Both the position numbers and the translations under genes were made by a program. The notes under the pieces were generated by a model. It did not search any database. It was not told the DNA's origin and saw only the letters and a list, made by a program, of their open reading frames with translations. Of a stretch of DNA of 44,975 nucleotides, positions 27,165 through 37,100 are shown piece after piece; position 1 is the first letter of the stretch, and each line of letters begins with the position of its first letter. The DNA lies in the IMG/VR virus record IMGVR_UViG_3300020442_003370, positions 1 through 44,975 of that record; one strand, written 5' to 3'. Source of the stretch: a virus.

Positions 27165-28385
27165 ATGGCTAAACAATCCCTAAACATTGGCACTGTTGCT
27201 AATGATAATACAGGTGACACTCTGAGAAGTGGTGGTGATAAAATCAATGACAATTTTAATGAATTGTATGATGCCCTTGGAAATGGCACTTCTCTCAGAG
27301 TAGATACCGATAATGCTGCTACTGGTCAGGTACTTAAATTTAATGGTACAATTTTTGAACCTGCCAATTACAATTCATTGACATCCTCTTTGGACACTAA
27401 TGATAATAATATTGTTTCTTCTTCTAATAGAAACATTAGTATTGTTCCTAATGGAACAGGGGATGTTCGTATTATCGCAGGATCTCAAACCGCTACTTTT
27501 GATGGTGCTACGGGAAATGTAGATATTGGATCTACAATTTCTTACAAAAATGAATATACTGCACTAGGAAATGCTCCTGCTGCAGCAACTTATCCTGGAT
27601 ATTTCTTTACGGTTGATGGTGATGACAATCCATATGTAAATATCAATATTACTGCTGGTGGTGTTGGTGATACTAGAGCAAAACTTCTCACTGAATATTC
27701 AAGTATTGACGATCTTTCCGATGTTGATATTACCACTAATACACCGACCAGTAATCAAGTCCTGAAGTGGAATGGAACTACCTTTGTACCTGGAGATGAT
27801 AATTCTGGAGCAGCATTGCAAAATGTATTTGCTTCAGTTGCTGGAGATACTGGAACTACAACGGCAAACTCTGTTACTGATACTCTGACGATTGCTGGTG
27901 GAAATGATATTGTAACTTCTGTTTCTGGAGATACAGTCACAGTTGCATTTAATGGAACTTTAACTACAACATTTGCAGCATTAACTGACACTGATGTTCC
28001 CTCTATCACTCAAGGGGATTCTTTGTATTGGAATGGTACTGATTGGGTTGTAACTCGCAGTCCAATGACTTGGTGGGATCTTGGCGCAAATGGTAGTAAT
28101 CATTATACATTTAGTGGTCCTGGATTTTCTGCAGCAACAGACGACCCAACACTTTATGTCATGAGAGGCATGACATATGCATTTGATAATACTGCTAATG
28201 GTGTTGCTCATCCATTCCGCATTCAAGAGACCACAGGATTATCAGGTACGGCATATACAACTGGTCAATCTGGCAGTGGTAGTAGCGTTTTATATTGGAC
28301 AGTTCCAATGAACGCTCCAAATGTTCTTTATTATCAATGCACTGTTCATGCACTTATGAACGGAACTATTAACGTATTAAATTAA
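27165..28385 (+). CDS. Fibre-like virion protein with C-terminal cupredoxin-like domain, 406 aa
   Basis: The N-terminus (SLNIGTVANDNTGDTLRSGG, DKINDNFNELYDALG) is a module shared by many phage fibre and baseplate-attached proteins. The middle carries 'LsDVd...p...q.LkWNGt.fvp' units (DLSDVDITTNTPTSNQVLKW; DSLYWNGTDWVV). Residues about 305-406 read as a cupredoxin fold: HYTFSGPGF, RGMTYAFDN, HPFRIQ, YWTVPMNAPNVLYYQCTVHA and ending in MNGTINVL. The probable ligands are His349, Cys392, His395 and Met398, a C-x2-H-x2-M pattern like type 1 copper proteins. No signal peptide. It has its own late promoter and ends 5 bases before the next gene. I infer a minor fibre or decoration protein; copper binding is untested. 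Confidence 0.75.
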   Translation: MAKQSLNIGTVANDNTGDTLRSGGDKINDNFNELYDALGNGTSLRVDTDNAATGQVLKFNGTIFEPANYNSLTSSLDTNDNNIVSSSNRNISIVPNGTGDVRIIAGSQTATFDGATGNVDIGSTISYKNEYTALGNAPAAATYPGYFFTVDGDDNPYVNINITAGGVGDTRAKLLTEYSSIDDLSDVDITTNTPTSNQVLKWNGTTFVPGDDNSGAALQNVFASVAGDTGTTTANSVTDTLTIAGGNDIVTSVSGDTVTVAFNGTLTTTFAALTDTDVPSITQGDSLYWNGTDWVVTRSPMTWWDLGANGSNHYTFSGPGFSAATDDPTLYVMRGMTYAFDNTANGVAHPFRIQETTGLSGTAYTTGQSGSGSSVLYWTVPMNAPNVLYYQCTVHALMNGTINVLN

Positions 28386-28390
28386 TATAA

Positions 28391-31300
28391 ATGACTAGAC
28401 AAGTTCCTGGATCGGGTGCCGTCACCAAACCAATTTTTGATGAAACTTTTGGTGTTCGTGCCGTACAAGTAATAAATGGTGGTACGGGATATGATCCTGC
28501 AGATCCACCAAGATTGACAGTAACTGGTTGTGGAACACCAGATGTCGAAGCGTTATTGTATCCAATTATTGACGCTGACTCGGGAAAAATTATCCATGTT
28601 CGCGTCCTTGAGAGGGGTAAAGGATATGATCCATTACGACTTCGGTTTTTTCCAGAGCAAGAAACACCAAATGTTGTAAATTCTTTTGATATTAATAGAA
28701 TTTGGCAGAGTCATCCAAATTCATTGATGAGGGGTACTTTTCAAACTACAACAGATAGACTTCGCCTTGAATCTGACAATCACCCCAAACCTACATGGAC
28801 ACAGATAGAAGCAGCTCCTGGCGGTGGACCTCTTGTAGATCGTTCATTTGATCAGGTATTTATTTATCGTGGTGGTAAAGATGTTCCACATCCACAAACT
28901 AGAGCAGAGCAAAATAATAAAGTTATTGGCATTTTAGCAAACGGAGGATTATTACATACTCCTGAGTGGGGCACAATTGGTAATGCACCAACAAACTTTG
29001 CAATTGATTCGGTAAAATATGATTATGTAAAAACAAATAGTGTATATGATACCGTCATTGATAGTAATATTCAGTATTATCATTCTAGTAAAACTCTTGA
29101 TGAATTTAAACTCGATAATGGAGTTTTTGAATGGGGTAAGTTTAAGGAATTTACTTGGAATGTAAAAGTAGAAATTGGGAATGTAGTTTTAAATGTAGAG
29201 AATGTTGATGAGACTCTTGGCGTAATCTCTGTTGGTAGAACTATTGATGAAATTGGTGGTAATGCTACAGGAGAAATTTCTAAAGTAGTAAGAAATGGTG
29301 ATGGTGTAGTCATAAGAGTTTATTTGCGAGAAGTATCAACAGGATCCACTTTTGTAGATACTGATAGATGTCTTGGTTCTACAGGATTTACTTTTACCAT
29401 TGCATCTGATCCCGTTACTTTTAATGCATATTATATTGATTTTGGTGCAGATGCCGCAAAATTTGGTAATTTTACTCCTGGCACATTTTATTTTGCCCCA
29501 GAAAATATTCAAGTAAAAAGAAATTATCTAATTAAATTTAATCAATCAGATTCTAGTAATACTGGTGGCGGTGGTCATCCAATTCAATTCAGTACAACTG
29601 CTGATGGAACTCATAATGATGTTCCTGGATCGATTTACTATACCAGTAGTGGTACTTCTGCAGCTCCTGCTGCCGATTATGAAAATGAATATGCACCAAT
29701 ATTCATAATGAATGCGGATGAAACTAGTAGAATTTATTACTACTGTAAAAATCATCCAAATATGTCGGGTGCTGATGGGGATGAGGGATACATGACTCTC
29801 AGCACAGACACTACTGCTGAGACTTTATCAAATAACTATTATGTTGAAAACTATTACGGATCTGGAGAAACTTTAGATTACAGTCGCCATACTGATGGAC
29901 ACTCAAAAATCATTGGCGTATCATATGATGGTTATCCAATCTATGGTCCTTATGGATATAACTCAAGTGGAAATGTTGCTAGAGAAGTTTCTTCTTTTCG
30001 ACTCAGAACCACTGCAGAACTTCCTGGTGCAAGACCTCAGGTAAATACCGTTTCGACAGTTACTTATGCAGTAACAGTTTCTAACGGTGAATTTTTATTT
30101 GATGGATCTAGACCAAATTTCATCTCATTAGATAGAGGCAAAACATACATCTTTGATCAAGATGATTCTTCTAATGATGGAGAGTTTTTACTATTTTCAG
30201 AAACTAATGATGGGTGGCACAGCACAGGAAATGCTGGAGATATTGGTAATACTTCTTACTTGTTTGAATTGGGGGTTACATATTTTCTTGATGGATCTGA
30301 AGTCTCAACATATGCAGCATATATTGCTGGATTTAATGCAGCAACACAAAGAGAAATAAAAATTGTAGTTCCAGCAACTGCACCATCAACTTTATATATT
30401 TTTGCATATCAAACTAATAGTCTTGGTTTGAGAACTGTGCAAATTGGATATCTTCTTGGAGATTTGGTTCAAGATTATATCTACGATTCTAATGTTGGAA
30501 CACTTGATGCATATAATGGTAAGTTCTCAGTAACTCCAGACTATCCAAACGGTACATATGCATATTTCATGACTGAGGATAGTAATGGTAATCCAGTCTA
30601 TCCATATATTATTGGTCCAAAGTTTTATGGAACTCCGCTATTTGAAGGTGATGTAGTTCCTTCACTTCCAACAGATTTCCCTAGTGGTGCTGCTGGAGAA
30701 GTAGTTATTTCTGATACTGGAACAATTTCTTACGTCAAAATGACTAAGAATGGTGACAATTATTATGGTCCAACAAAAGCCAGAATTATAGGTGGTGAAG
30801 GCACTGGTGCGACTGGATCTTCGACTGTTCAAAGTGTAACTGGATTAACTTTGTTAAATTCTGGTAGAAATTATGCGAGTGCTCCTACAGTCATATTTGA
30901 AGGTGGTGGGGGTCAAGATGCACAAGGTTCTGCTAAAATTGATACTACTGGAAAAGTTACTTCAATTACTGTCGCAGATGGTGGAGAATTTTATCAAGAA
31001 CCGCCCTTTGTTCTTTTAACTGGTGGTGGTGGAATTGGTGCAAAAGCGGTTGCTGAAATTGATCAAGGATCAATCACTAGTATTACAGTTACTGAACAGG
31101 GTGAGGGATATACTTCTGCACCGAATGTTATATTTACTCGATTAGTCAATCTCAAGCGTAAAACTAGAGCTCGTCAGGCTAATAATGCATCAAACATTTA
31201 TTTGACAGGTCTTACTAAGAGTACAACTACTTCAGATACAGAAATTTTTGTAAAAAGTACATCTTCTTTTCCTGGATCTGGAGAATTTATTCTGGATTAC

Positions 31301-32533
31301 GAAACAATTGCATACACTTCAAAGACTGATCAAAAATTTGCAGGACTCACTCGTGGTGTAAATTTCAATTATGATCAAAGAGTAATTTTAGATGATAATG
31401 ATGTTGATTCGGAAGGTGTTTCTAATTACGAGTTTAATGTAGGCGATAGAATTATTCGTAGAGTTGAGAGTGCTAATAATAAGATTGCTAAAGTATATGA
31501 CTGGAATCCTAATACTAGAGAATTGCTTTTAACTTTTGAAATTGATGAATTGGCATTTATTGATGGTGGCATTCCATCTACAGAAGATGCTACAGTTCAA
31601 TTTGATGCTGGTGTAGCAAATAGTTCTGGTGCAACTGACAATCCACATACTCTGATTACTGTAACTGGAGAATCAATTACATTATTGAGTGATCCTATTA
31701 CAATTTTAGAGAATAGAACTTTTGAAGATGATGATGAAAATGATGGTGCTGGTGATGGTATTCCTGATCTAATTAACACAGGAACAACATATGCTGGTCA
31801 AATTAATTTAGATGGTGGCATTTATAATTCTCTTTATGGTATTGAGGCTACACAAGGTGGAACAAATACTACATTACTGCAACTTGGCGATAGTATTAAA
31901 GATGCCAGATCTGTATATGCAAATATTTCTTCTGCGGGAGGACTGAGCGAAGGTAGAGAACACAATGCTATTGTAAATCTTAAATTGGATGTTAATGATG
32001 GCAATGGTCAAAACTTTAGTGTTAATGAAGTTGTAGTTGGTGATGTTTCTGGTATTAGAGGAACTGTAGTTTCTTGGGATTCTATTACAAAGACTCTTCA
32101 ACTGAAAGACATCGTTCCATATAATACAGGAAATGTTAACGTTGGTGAGTCTGGATATTTGTACAAATTCTCTGAAAATAGTACTGTTGTTGATGTTTAC
32201 ATTCAAAATGCAGGAACTAACTATTCAGCAACACCTACTATGACGTTTGAGGATATTGGAGATATTAGAGCAACTGGTACAGTAGTTATGACATCTGCTG
32301 GTGACCAAGTTGATTCTATTAATATTACAAATGGTGGATATGGATATGTACAATCTGTAGATGTTTCGTATGATCTTCATCCAGAACTTACATTCACAAA
32401 TGATGCATCGGATACTACTGGATCTGGTGTTGTTGGATATGCAATTTTGGGTGGAGAAAAGGTCACTGGTAATAATGGAGCATCGTATAGAATCAAATCA
32501 ATTGAGTATCTGTCAACTGTTCGCTCTAAATGA
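28391..32533 (+). CDS. Fibre-like structural protein with cupredoxin-like, YHYH-like and GSGY modules, 1380 aa
   Basis: Begins MTRQVPGSGAVTKPIFDETF with a GTGYDPADPPRLTV turn. A cupredoxin-like domain lies at about residues 350-475: NAYYIDFG, FTPGTFYFAPENIQVKRNYL, GGGGHPIQFSTTADGTHN and IYYYCKNHPNMSG, with likely ligands His396, Cys452, His455 and Met458. A YHYH-like domain follows (IIGVSYDGYPIYGPYGY, ending at residue 523, and LDAYNGKFSVTPDYPNGTYA near 705). Between these lies a second cupredoxin-like unit without ligands (about 557-680). GSGY-type units occupy about 770-915, then an 'EIFVKSTSSFPGSGEFILDY' module, and GSGY-like units recur near the C-terminus. It starts 5 bases after the previous stop. 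Probably a peripheral baseplate or fibre protein; the whole-protein family is not recognised. Confidence 0.72.
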   Translation: MTRQVPGSGAVTKPIFDETFGVRAVQVINGGTGYDPADPPRLTVTGCGTPDVEALLYPIIDADSGKIIHVRVLERGKGYDPLRLRFFPEQETPNVVNSFDINRIWQSHPNSLMRGTFQTTTDRLRLESDNHPKPTWTQIEAAPGGGPLVDRSFDQVFIYRGGKDVPHPQTRAEQNNKVIGILANGGLLHTPEWGTIGNAPTNFAIDSVKYDYVKTNSVYDTVIDSNIQYYHSSKTLDEFKLDNGVFEWGKFKEFTWNVKVEIGNVVLNVENVDETLGVISVGRTIDEIGGNATGEISKVVRNGDGVVIRVYLREVSTGSTFVDTDRCLGSTGFTFTIASDPVTFNAYYIDFGADAAKFGNFTPGTFYFAPENIQVKRNYLIKFNQSDSSNTGGGGHPIQFSTTADGTHNDVPGSIYYTSSGTSAAPAADYENEYAPIFIMNADETSRIYYYCKNHPNMSGADGDEGYMTLSTDTTAETLSNNYYVENYYGSGETLDYSRHTDGHSKIIGVSYDGYPIYGPYGYNSSGNVAREVSSFRLRTTAELPGARPQVNTVSTVTYAVTVSNGEFLFDGSRPNFISLDRGKTYIFDQDDSSNDGEFLLFSETNDGWHSTGNAGDIGNTSYLFELGVTYFLDGSEVSTYAAYIAGFNAATQREIKIVVPATAPSTLYIFAYQTNSLGLRTVQIGYLLGDLVQDYIYDSNVGTLDAYNGKFSVTPDYPNGTYAYFMTEDSNGNPVYPYIIGPKFYGTPLFEGDVVPSLPTDFPSGAAGEVVISDTGTISYVKMTKNGDNYYGPTKARIIGGEGTGATGSSTVQSVTGLTLLNSGRNYASAPTVIFEGGGGQDAQGSAKIDTTGKVTSITVADGGEFYQEPPFVLLTGGGGIGAKAVAEIDQGSITSITVTEQGEGYTSAPNVIFTRLVNLKRKTRARQANNASNIYLTGLTKSTTTSDTEIFVKSTSSFPGSGEFILDYETIAYTSKTDQKFAGLTRGVNFNYDQRVILDDNDVDSEGVSNYEFNVGDRIIRRVESANNKIAKVYDWNPNTRELLLTFEIDELAFIDGGIPSTEDATVQFDAGVANSSGATDNPHTLITVTGESITLLSDPITILENRTFEDDDENDGAGDGIPDLINTGTTYAGQINLDGGIYNSLYGIEATQGGTNTTLLQLGDSIKDARSVYANISSAGGLSEGREHNAIVNLKLDVNDGNGQNFSVNEVVVGDVSGIRGTVVSWDSITKTLQLKDIVPYNTGNVNVGESGYLYKFSENSTVVDVYIQNAGTNYSATPTMTFEDIGDIRATGTVVMTSAGDQVDSINITNGGYGYVQSVDVSYDLHPELTFTNDASDTTGSGVVGYAILGGEKVTGNNGASYRIKSIEYLSTVRSK

Positions 32534-32534
32534 T

Positions 32535-32542
32535 CATAAATA
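32535..32542 (+). promoter_or_regulatory. Late promoter octamer CATAAATA before gp8
   Basis: Exact NATAAATA match beginning one base after the TGA of the 1380-aa gene and ending 26 bases before the gp8 ATG. The motif-to-start spacing equals that of the gp25 promoter. Confidence 0.75.
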
Positions 32543-32568
32543 GACAAGAGGACAATAGTACCTAAGAG

Positions 32569-34101
32569 ATGGCAGCCCTACTAACTGATCAATTTAGAAT
32601 TTTTTCTGCGAAAAAATTCATTAAAGCACTTGAAGGTCCTGATGCAACGCAGAGTGATTCTGATGCAGGAACGAATAGAGATAGACTCTATGTCTTTATT
32701 GGGAGACCCCAATCATGGGATAATGAGAATTCGCCTCCTCAGGCGGTAGACTCATTTTCAGAATTTTCCAATTCTTATGATGATATGATCTCTTTAAAGA
32801 GAGTTCTTGCAGCGGACACTGTTCAAGTTGTTCGTCGTATTGATTGGACTTCTCCAGAAGACACTACGGGTGGTCTGGGTTTTACCTATGACATGTATCG
32901 TCATGATTACTCCCCTAGTAAAACTGCTGCCTCTGGTGCCACTAAATTATATGATGCCGATTTTTATGTTGTAAACTCTCAATATCAAGTTTACAAGTGC
33001 ATTTACAATGGTACTTCTCCTTCTGATCCCAATGGTAAACCCTCTACCATTGAACCTACTGGTACTTCCACTTCTATTATTACAACTGGTGATGGGTATC
33101 GTTGGAAATATATGTATACAATCCCTGTTGCATCTGTCTTAAAGTTTTTCTCTAATGACTATATGCCAGTTTTTACTAATGATTCAGTAAAAACAAACGC
33201 TGTTGGTGGTGAAATTGATACGGTTGTTATTAGTGCTGCAGGATCTGGTTATAATAACGGCACTTATGATAATGTCGCCATTAATGGTGATGGTACTGGT
33301 GGTCGTGTTTCTATTGTTGTTGATGGTGGTAAAATTACTTCCGCTACAGTAACATCTGGTGGTACGGGTTACACATTTGGTCAAATTAGTATTAGTTCTA
33401 TTACTGGTATTGGAACTGGAACTAGTGCAGAAGTTGACGTAATTATTCCTCCTCCAAATGGACATGGTTATGAATCTTCCGTCGAACTCGGTGCTTTCCG
33501 AGTAATGATTAATGCAAAACTTTCTTACGATGAGGGTGCAGGAGACTTTCCTATTGATAACGACTATCGTCGTATCGGATTAGTAACGAATCCTCTTAAG
33601 TTTGGAACTTCGGAACTTATTTCGGATTTGACAGTATCTGCTACAAAAGCAGTTATTTTCTCTCCAACTTTTCAGGGGAACTATGTTCCTGATGAAATTA
33701 TCACTCAAACTCGTGTTGTTGGTGGTACGAATGTTACTGCTCGCGCAAGAGTTATTTCTTGGAATGCAACAACCAAAGTTCTAAAATATTATCAAAACTC
33801 TGTTGATGGCATTTTTCCTGAAGTTACAGGTACTCAAAATGAATTTGATGGTTCTAATGTCATTAGTGGTGCAACTTCTGGTTCATCTGGACAACCAGAT
33901 GTAAATTTTCCAGCAGTTCCCAACTCTTCTTCTAGAACTATTAACAACACTGAATATGATTTGGGTATGAGATTTACTAGTGGTTATGCAAAAGCAGAAA
34001 TTGAACCAAACAGCGGTCAGATTGTTTATATAGATAATAGAAGAGCAATCAGTCGTGCAAACGACCAGGTAGAAGACATCAAAATTGTAATCGAGTTCTA
34101 A
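32569..34101 (+). CDS. 8: Baseplate wedge protein gp8, 510 aa
   Basis: gp8 is a wedge protein that, with gp7 and gp10, builds the outer wedge in T4. Family features are the start MAALLTDQFRIFSAKKFIKA, the LYVFIGRPQSWDNENSPPQA segment, VVRRIDWTSPEDTTGG, YDADFYVVNSQYQVYKCIYN, GDGYRWKYMYTIP and the late VYIDNRRAISRANDQVEDI followed by KIVIEF. T4 gp8 is 334 aa. Part of the extra length here is a block at about residues 213-297 with GSGYNNGTYDNVAINGDGTG and GTGYTFGQISISS, a GSGY beta insert like those in the giant protein. It has its own late promoter, and its stop overlaps the next start as TAATG. Confidence 0.9.
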   Translation: MAALLTDQFRIFSAKKFIKALEGPDATQSDSDAGTNRDRLYVFIGRPQSWDNENSPPQAVDSFSEFSNSYDDMISLKRVLAADTVQVVRRIDWTSPEDTTGGLGFTYDMYRHDYSPSKTAASGATKLYDADFYVVNSQYQVYKCIYNGTSPSDPNGKPSTIEPTGTSTSIITTGDGYRWKYMYTIPVASVLKFFSNDYMPVFTNDSVKTNAVGGEIDTVVISAAGSGYNNGTYDNVAINGDGTGGRVSIVVDGGKITSATVTSGGTGYTFGQISISSITGIGTGTSAEVDVIIPPPNGHGYESSVELGAFRVMINAKLSYDEGAGDFPIDNDYRRIGLVTNPLKFGTSELISDLTVSATKAVIFSPTFQGNYVPDEIITQTRVVGGTNVTARARVISWNATTKVLKYYQNSVDGIFPEVTGTQNEFDGSNVISGATSGSSGQPDVNFPAVPNSSSRTINNTEYDLGMRFTSGYAKAEIEPNSGQIVYIDNRRAISRANDQVEDIKIVIEF

Positions 34102-37100
34102 TGGCACAAAATACTAATCTCAACGTCACACCTTATTACGACGATTTCGATAAAGATAAGAATTTTTATCGAGTATTGTTCCGTCCTGGATTTCCGATTC
34201 AGGCAAGAGAACTTAGTACCATGCAGAGTATTCTGCAAAATCAGGTAGAGGGCATTGGAACGCACCTCTTTAAGGATGGTGCAATGGTAATTCCTGGTCA
34301 AGTTGGATATGACTTGGATGTACAAGCAGTATTGGTTCAGGAATCGTTCTTGGGTAGTGATGTTGAGACTTATAGAACTCAATTAACAGGAACAATTATT
34401 GAAGGTCTAACTACAGGTGTTAAAGCAAAAGTTTTATATAGTATTTCTGCTTCTGAATCTGAAAAGGGATATATTACCTTTTATGTAAAATATATTGATT
34501 CGGGAGACACCACATCTGCAACTGGACTTAAGACTTTTCAAATTAACGAACAGTTGATTACCGATAAAGAAATTACATTTGGGTCTACCCTTATTGAAAT
34601 CGGTACACCTTTTGCTCAACTTCTTCCTGTTAATGCGACGGCAATCGGATCTACTGCATATATCAGTGAAGGTGTATACTATATTCGTGGTCATTTTGTC
34701 AATGTTCCTTCAAGTTATCTTATTCTTGATCAATATGGCAGCAATCCTTCATATAGAGTTGGTTTAGATATCCTCGAATCTATTGTAACTCCTGAAGATG
34801 ATGAATCTTTAAATGATAATGCTGCAGGAACTTCCAATTATTCTGCTCCTGGTGCTCATAGATTTAAAATTCAAACTCAATTTGTAAAACGATTAATTGA
34901 TGATGAGGCAGATAAAGATTTTATCGAACTTCTCAGAATCAATAAGAGTAGAATTGAAAATTATGTTGAAAGAACAGAGTACAGTGAACTTGAAAAGTCG
35001 CTAGCTCGTAGAACATATGAGGAGTCTGGTGACTATGTAGTTGACACATTTGATGTCAAAGCTCGTGAGCATCTTAATGATGGATTTAACAACGGTGTAT
35101 ATAATTCTGGAGAGGAATCTCAAGACGGAAATACTGCTACTGATGATAAATTAGCGATTGAAATTTCTCCTGGTAAAGCATATATTAGAGGATATCGAAC
35201 GGAGTTTATTACACCTCAATATGTTGATGTAGATAAACCCAGAGATTTTGAAACTCGTCAAAACGGTATTGTTAATTTTAACCTTGGTAATTTTGTAAAG
35301 GTATATGATATTCATGGTTGGCCAGAAGTTTCTGGTGATGGTGTTACTGATTCATATCAAATTTTGAATTTGTATGATGACTGGTCTGCAAATGCAACAA
35401 GTGCAGTTAAGTCTGGTGCTAATCGTATTGGAAGATGTAGAGTTGTTCAACTTCAAAAATCTAGTACTGCTTTAGCTGCAACATCACCCTTTGGAACTAC
35501 ACCATCAGTAACTGGTGGTGTGTATAATCTGCATTTTATGGATGTGCAGATGTTCACTGTATTGAATATTGGTAGTCCAGAGACATATACTGCAGGAACC
35601 AAGATTGTTGGTAAGACATCTAATGCTTCTGGTTATATTGCAGACACGGGTAATAATACACATTATATTTACTTGGAGCATGTTAATGGAGTGTTTTCTA
35701 ATGGAGAAAAACTTCAGATTAATGGTAGAGATGTTGGTACATTGCAGGCAGCACATACCTATCAATTAACAGATGTAAAATCTGCATTTGGTCTCGATAG
35801 TGGTAGTAATGTAAGATTTGGTTGTAACTGGATTCTCAATGACTCTAGACCTATTGAAGCATCTACAGTAGAAATTGATGAGACTACTGGAGATATTCTT
35901 ACTGTAGATACTATTGGTGCTGCAGATGCTTCTAGATCTGCTGGTTCATATAATATTTCTACCACTGGTGTAACCACTGATGGATCAGGATCTGGCGCTA
36001 CATTTACTATCGTAGTTGATGGATCTGGTGCAGCTACTATTACTGTAACTGCAGGTGGTAGTGGATATGTTATAGATGAAACTATTACCGTTGCTGACGC
36101 TCAACTTGGTGGCGGTGGCGGTGCAGCATTGACATTTGATGTCTCTACAGTTGGTAGAGAAGACTTAACTGGTTTCCGCACAAGATTTGAAAAAGATCTG
36201 AGACCTGGTGATGTAATTACGCCAACAATCTCAGATGTTGAGGGTAATAATACCGTTCGTGTTAAAAGAGTTGATCCAACCAATATTGGAACAACTACAT
36301 CCAATAAGAGAACTGGCGTTTTAGATGGAGATGTAATTTTTAATTATGCTGATCAGATTGCTAGACTTGAAAATACTTTAAAAGTTGGTACTGTTTCTGC
36401 AGGTGAATTTGGTGAGATGGTGAGGATGCGTCCTTTCGTTTTCCAAAAAGATTATCAAAATGGAGAACTTTCTTTTGATCTTCCTGAGGACACAATGAAG
36501 TCTTTAGAAGACGAATCCTTCTTTGTCTTTAGAAATTTTGCATCCAAAACAGTAACTTCTGGTTCAATTACATTTACTTTACCAGAAACAGAATCTTTTG
36601 CTGCATTATCTTCAGATCATTATATTTTGACAATTATTGATAATGGTAGTTCTACTGTCTATTCTAATGGTCAAAATGTTGACGTTGATGCTGAAGTAGA
36701 TGCTGGCAATTTAACAACTTCTTTTGGTTCTGATAACCAGTCATTCTCTATCAGCGGTCTTACTAATGTCGCAACAGTAACTCTTACTGCACTTATTTCT
36801 AAAAATACTGTTTCTAGAAAAATTAAAACTGCATCTAAGATGAAGTCTCTTAAAGTCTTTAAGACGACTGAGGATGTTGATACACAACCAACAGGTCTTA
36901 CTTATAGTGCTCTCTATGGAACCAGAGTTGAAGATTTAGATATTTCCTTTGGTGTTAATGATGTCTATAATGTTCATGCAATCTATGAATCATTTGATGA
37001 TAATGATGCATCTTCTCCATATGTTGTTCTTACTGAATCGGTATTCTTCGCTGCAAGCACACTGATTGTAGGTAAAACTTCTGGTGCTAGAGGTAGAGTA

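Noticed and set aside
28385-28392. TATAAATG as a fifth late promoter before the 1380-aa gene
   Set aside because: It has one mismatch in the octamer and overlaps the start codon, so it could not drive that gene.
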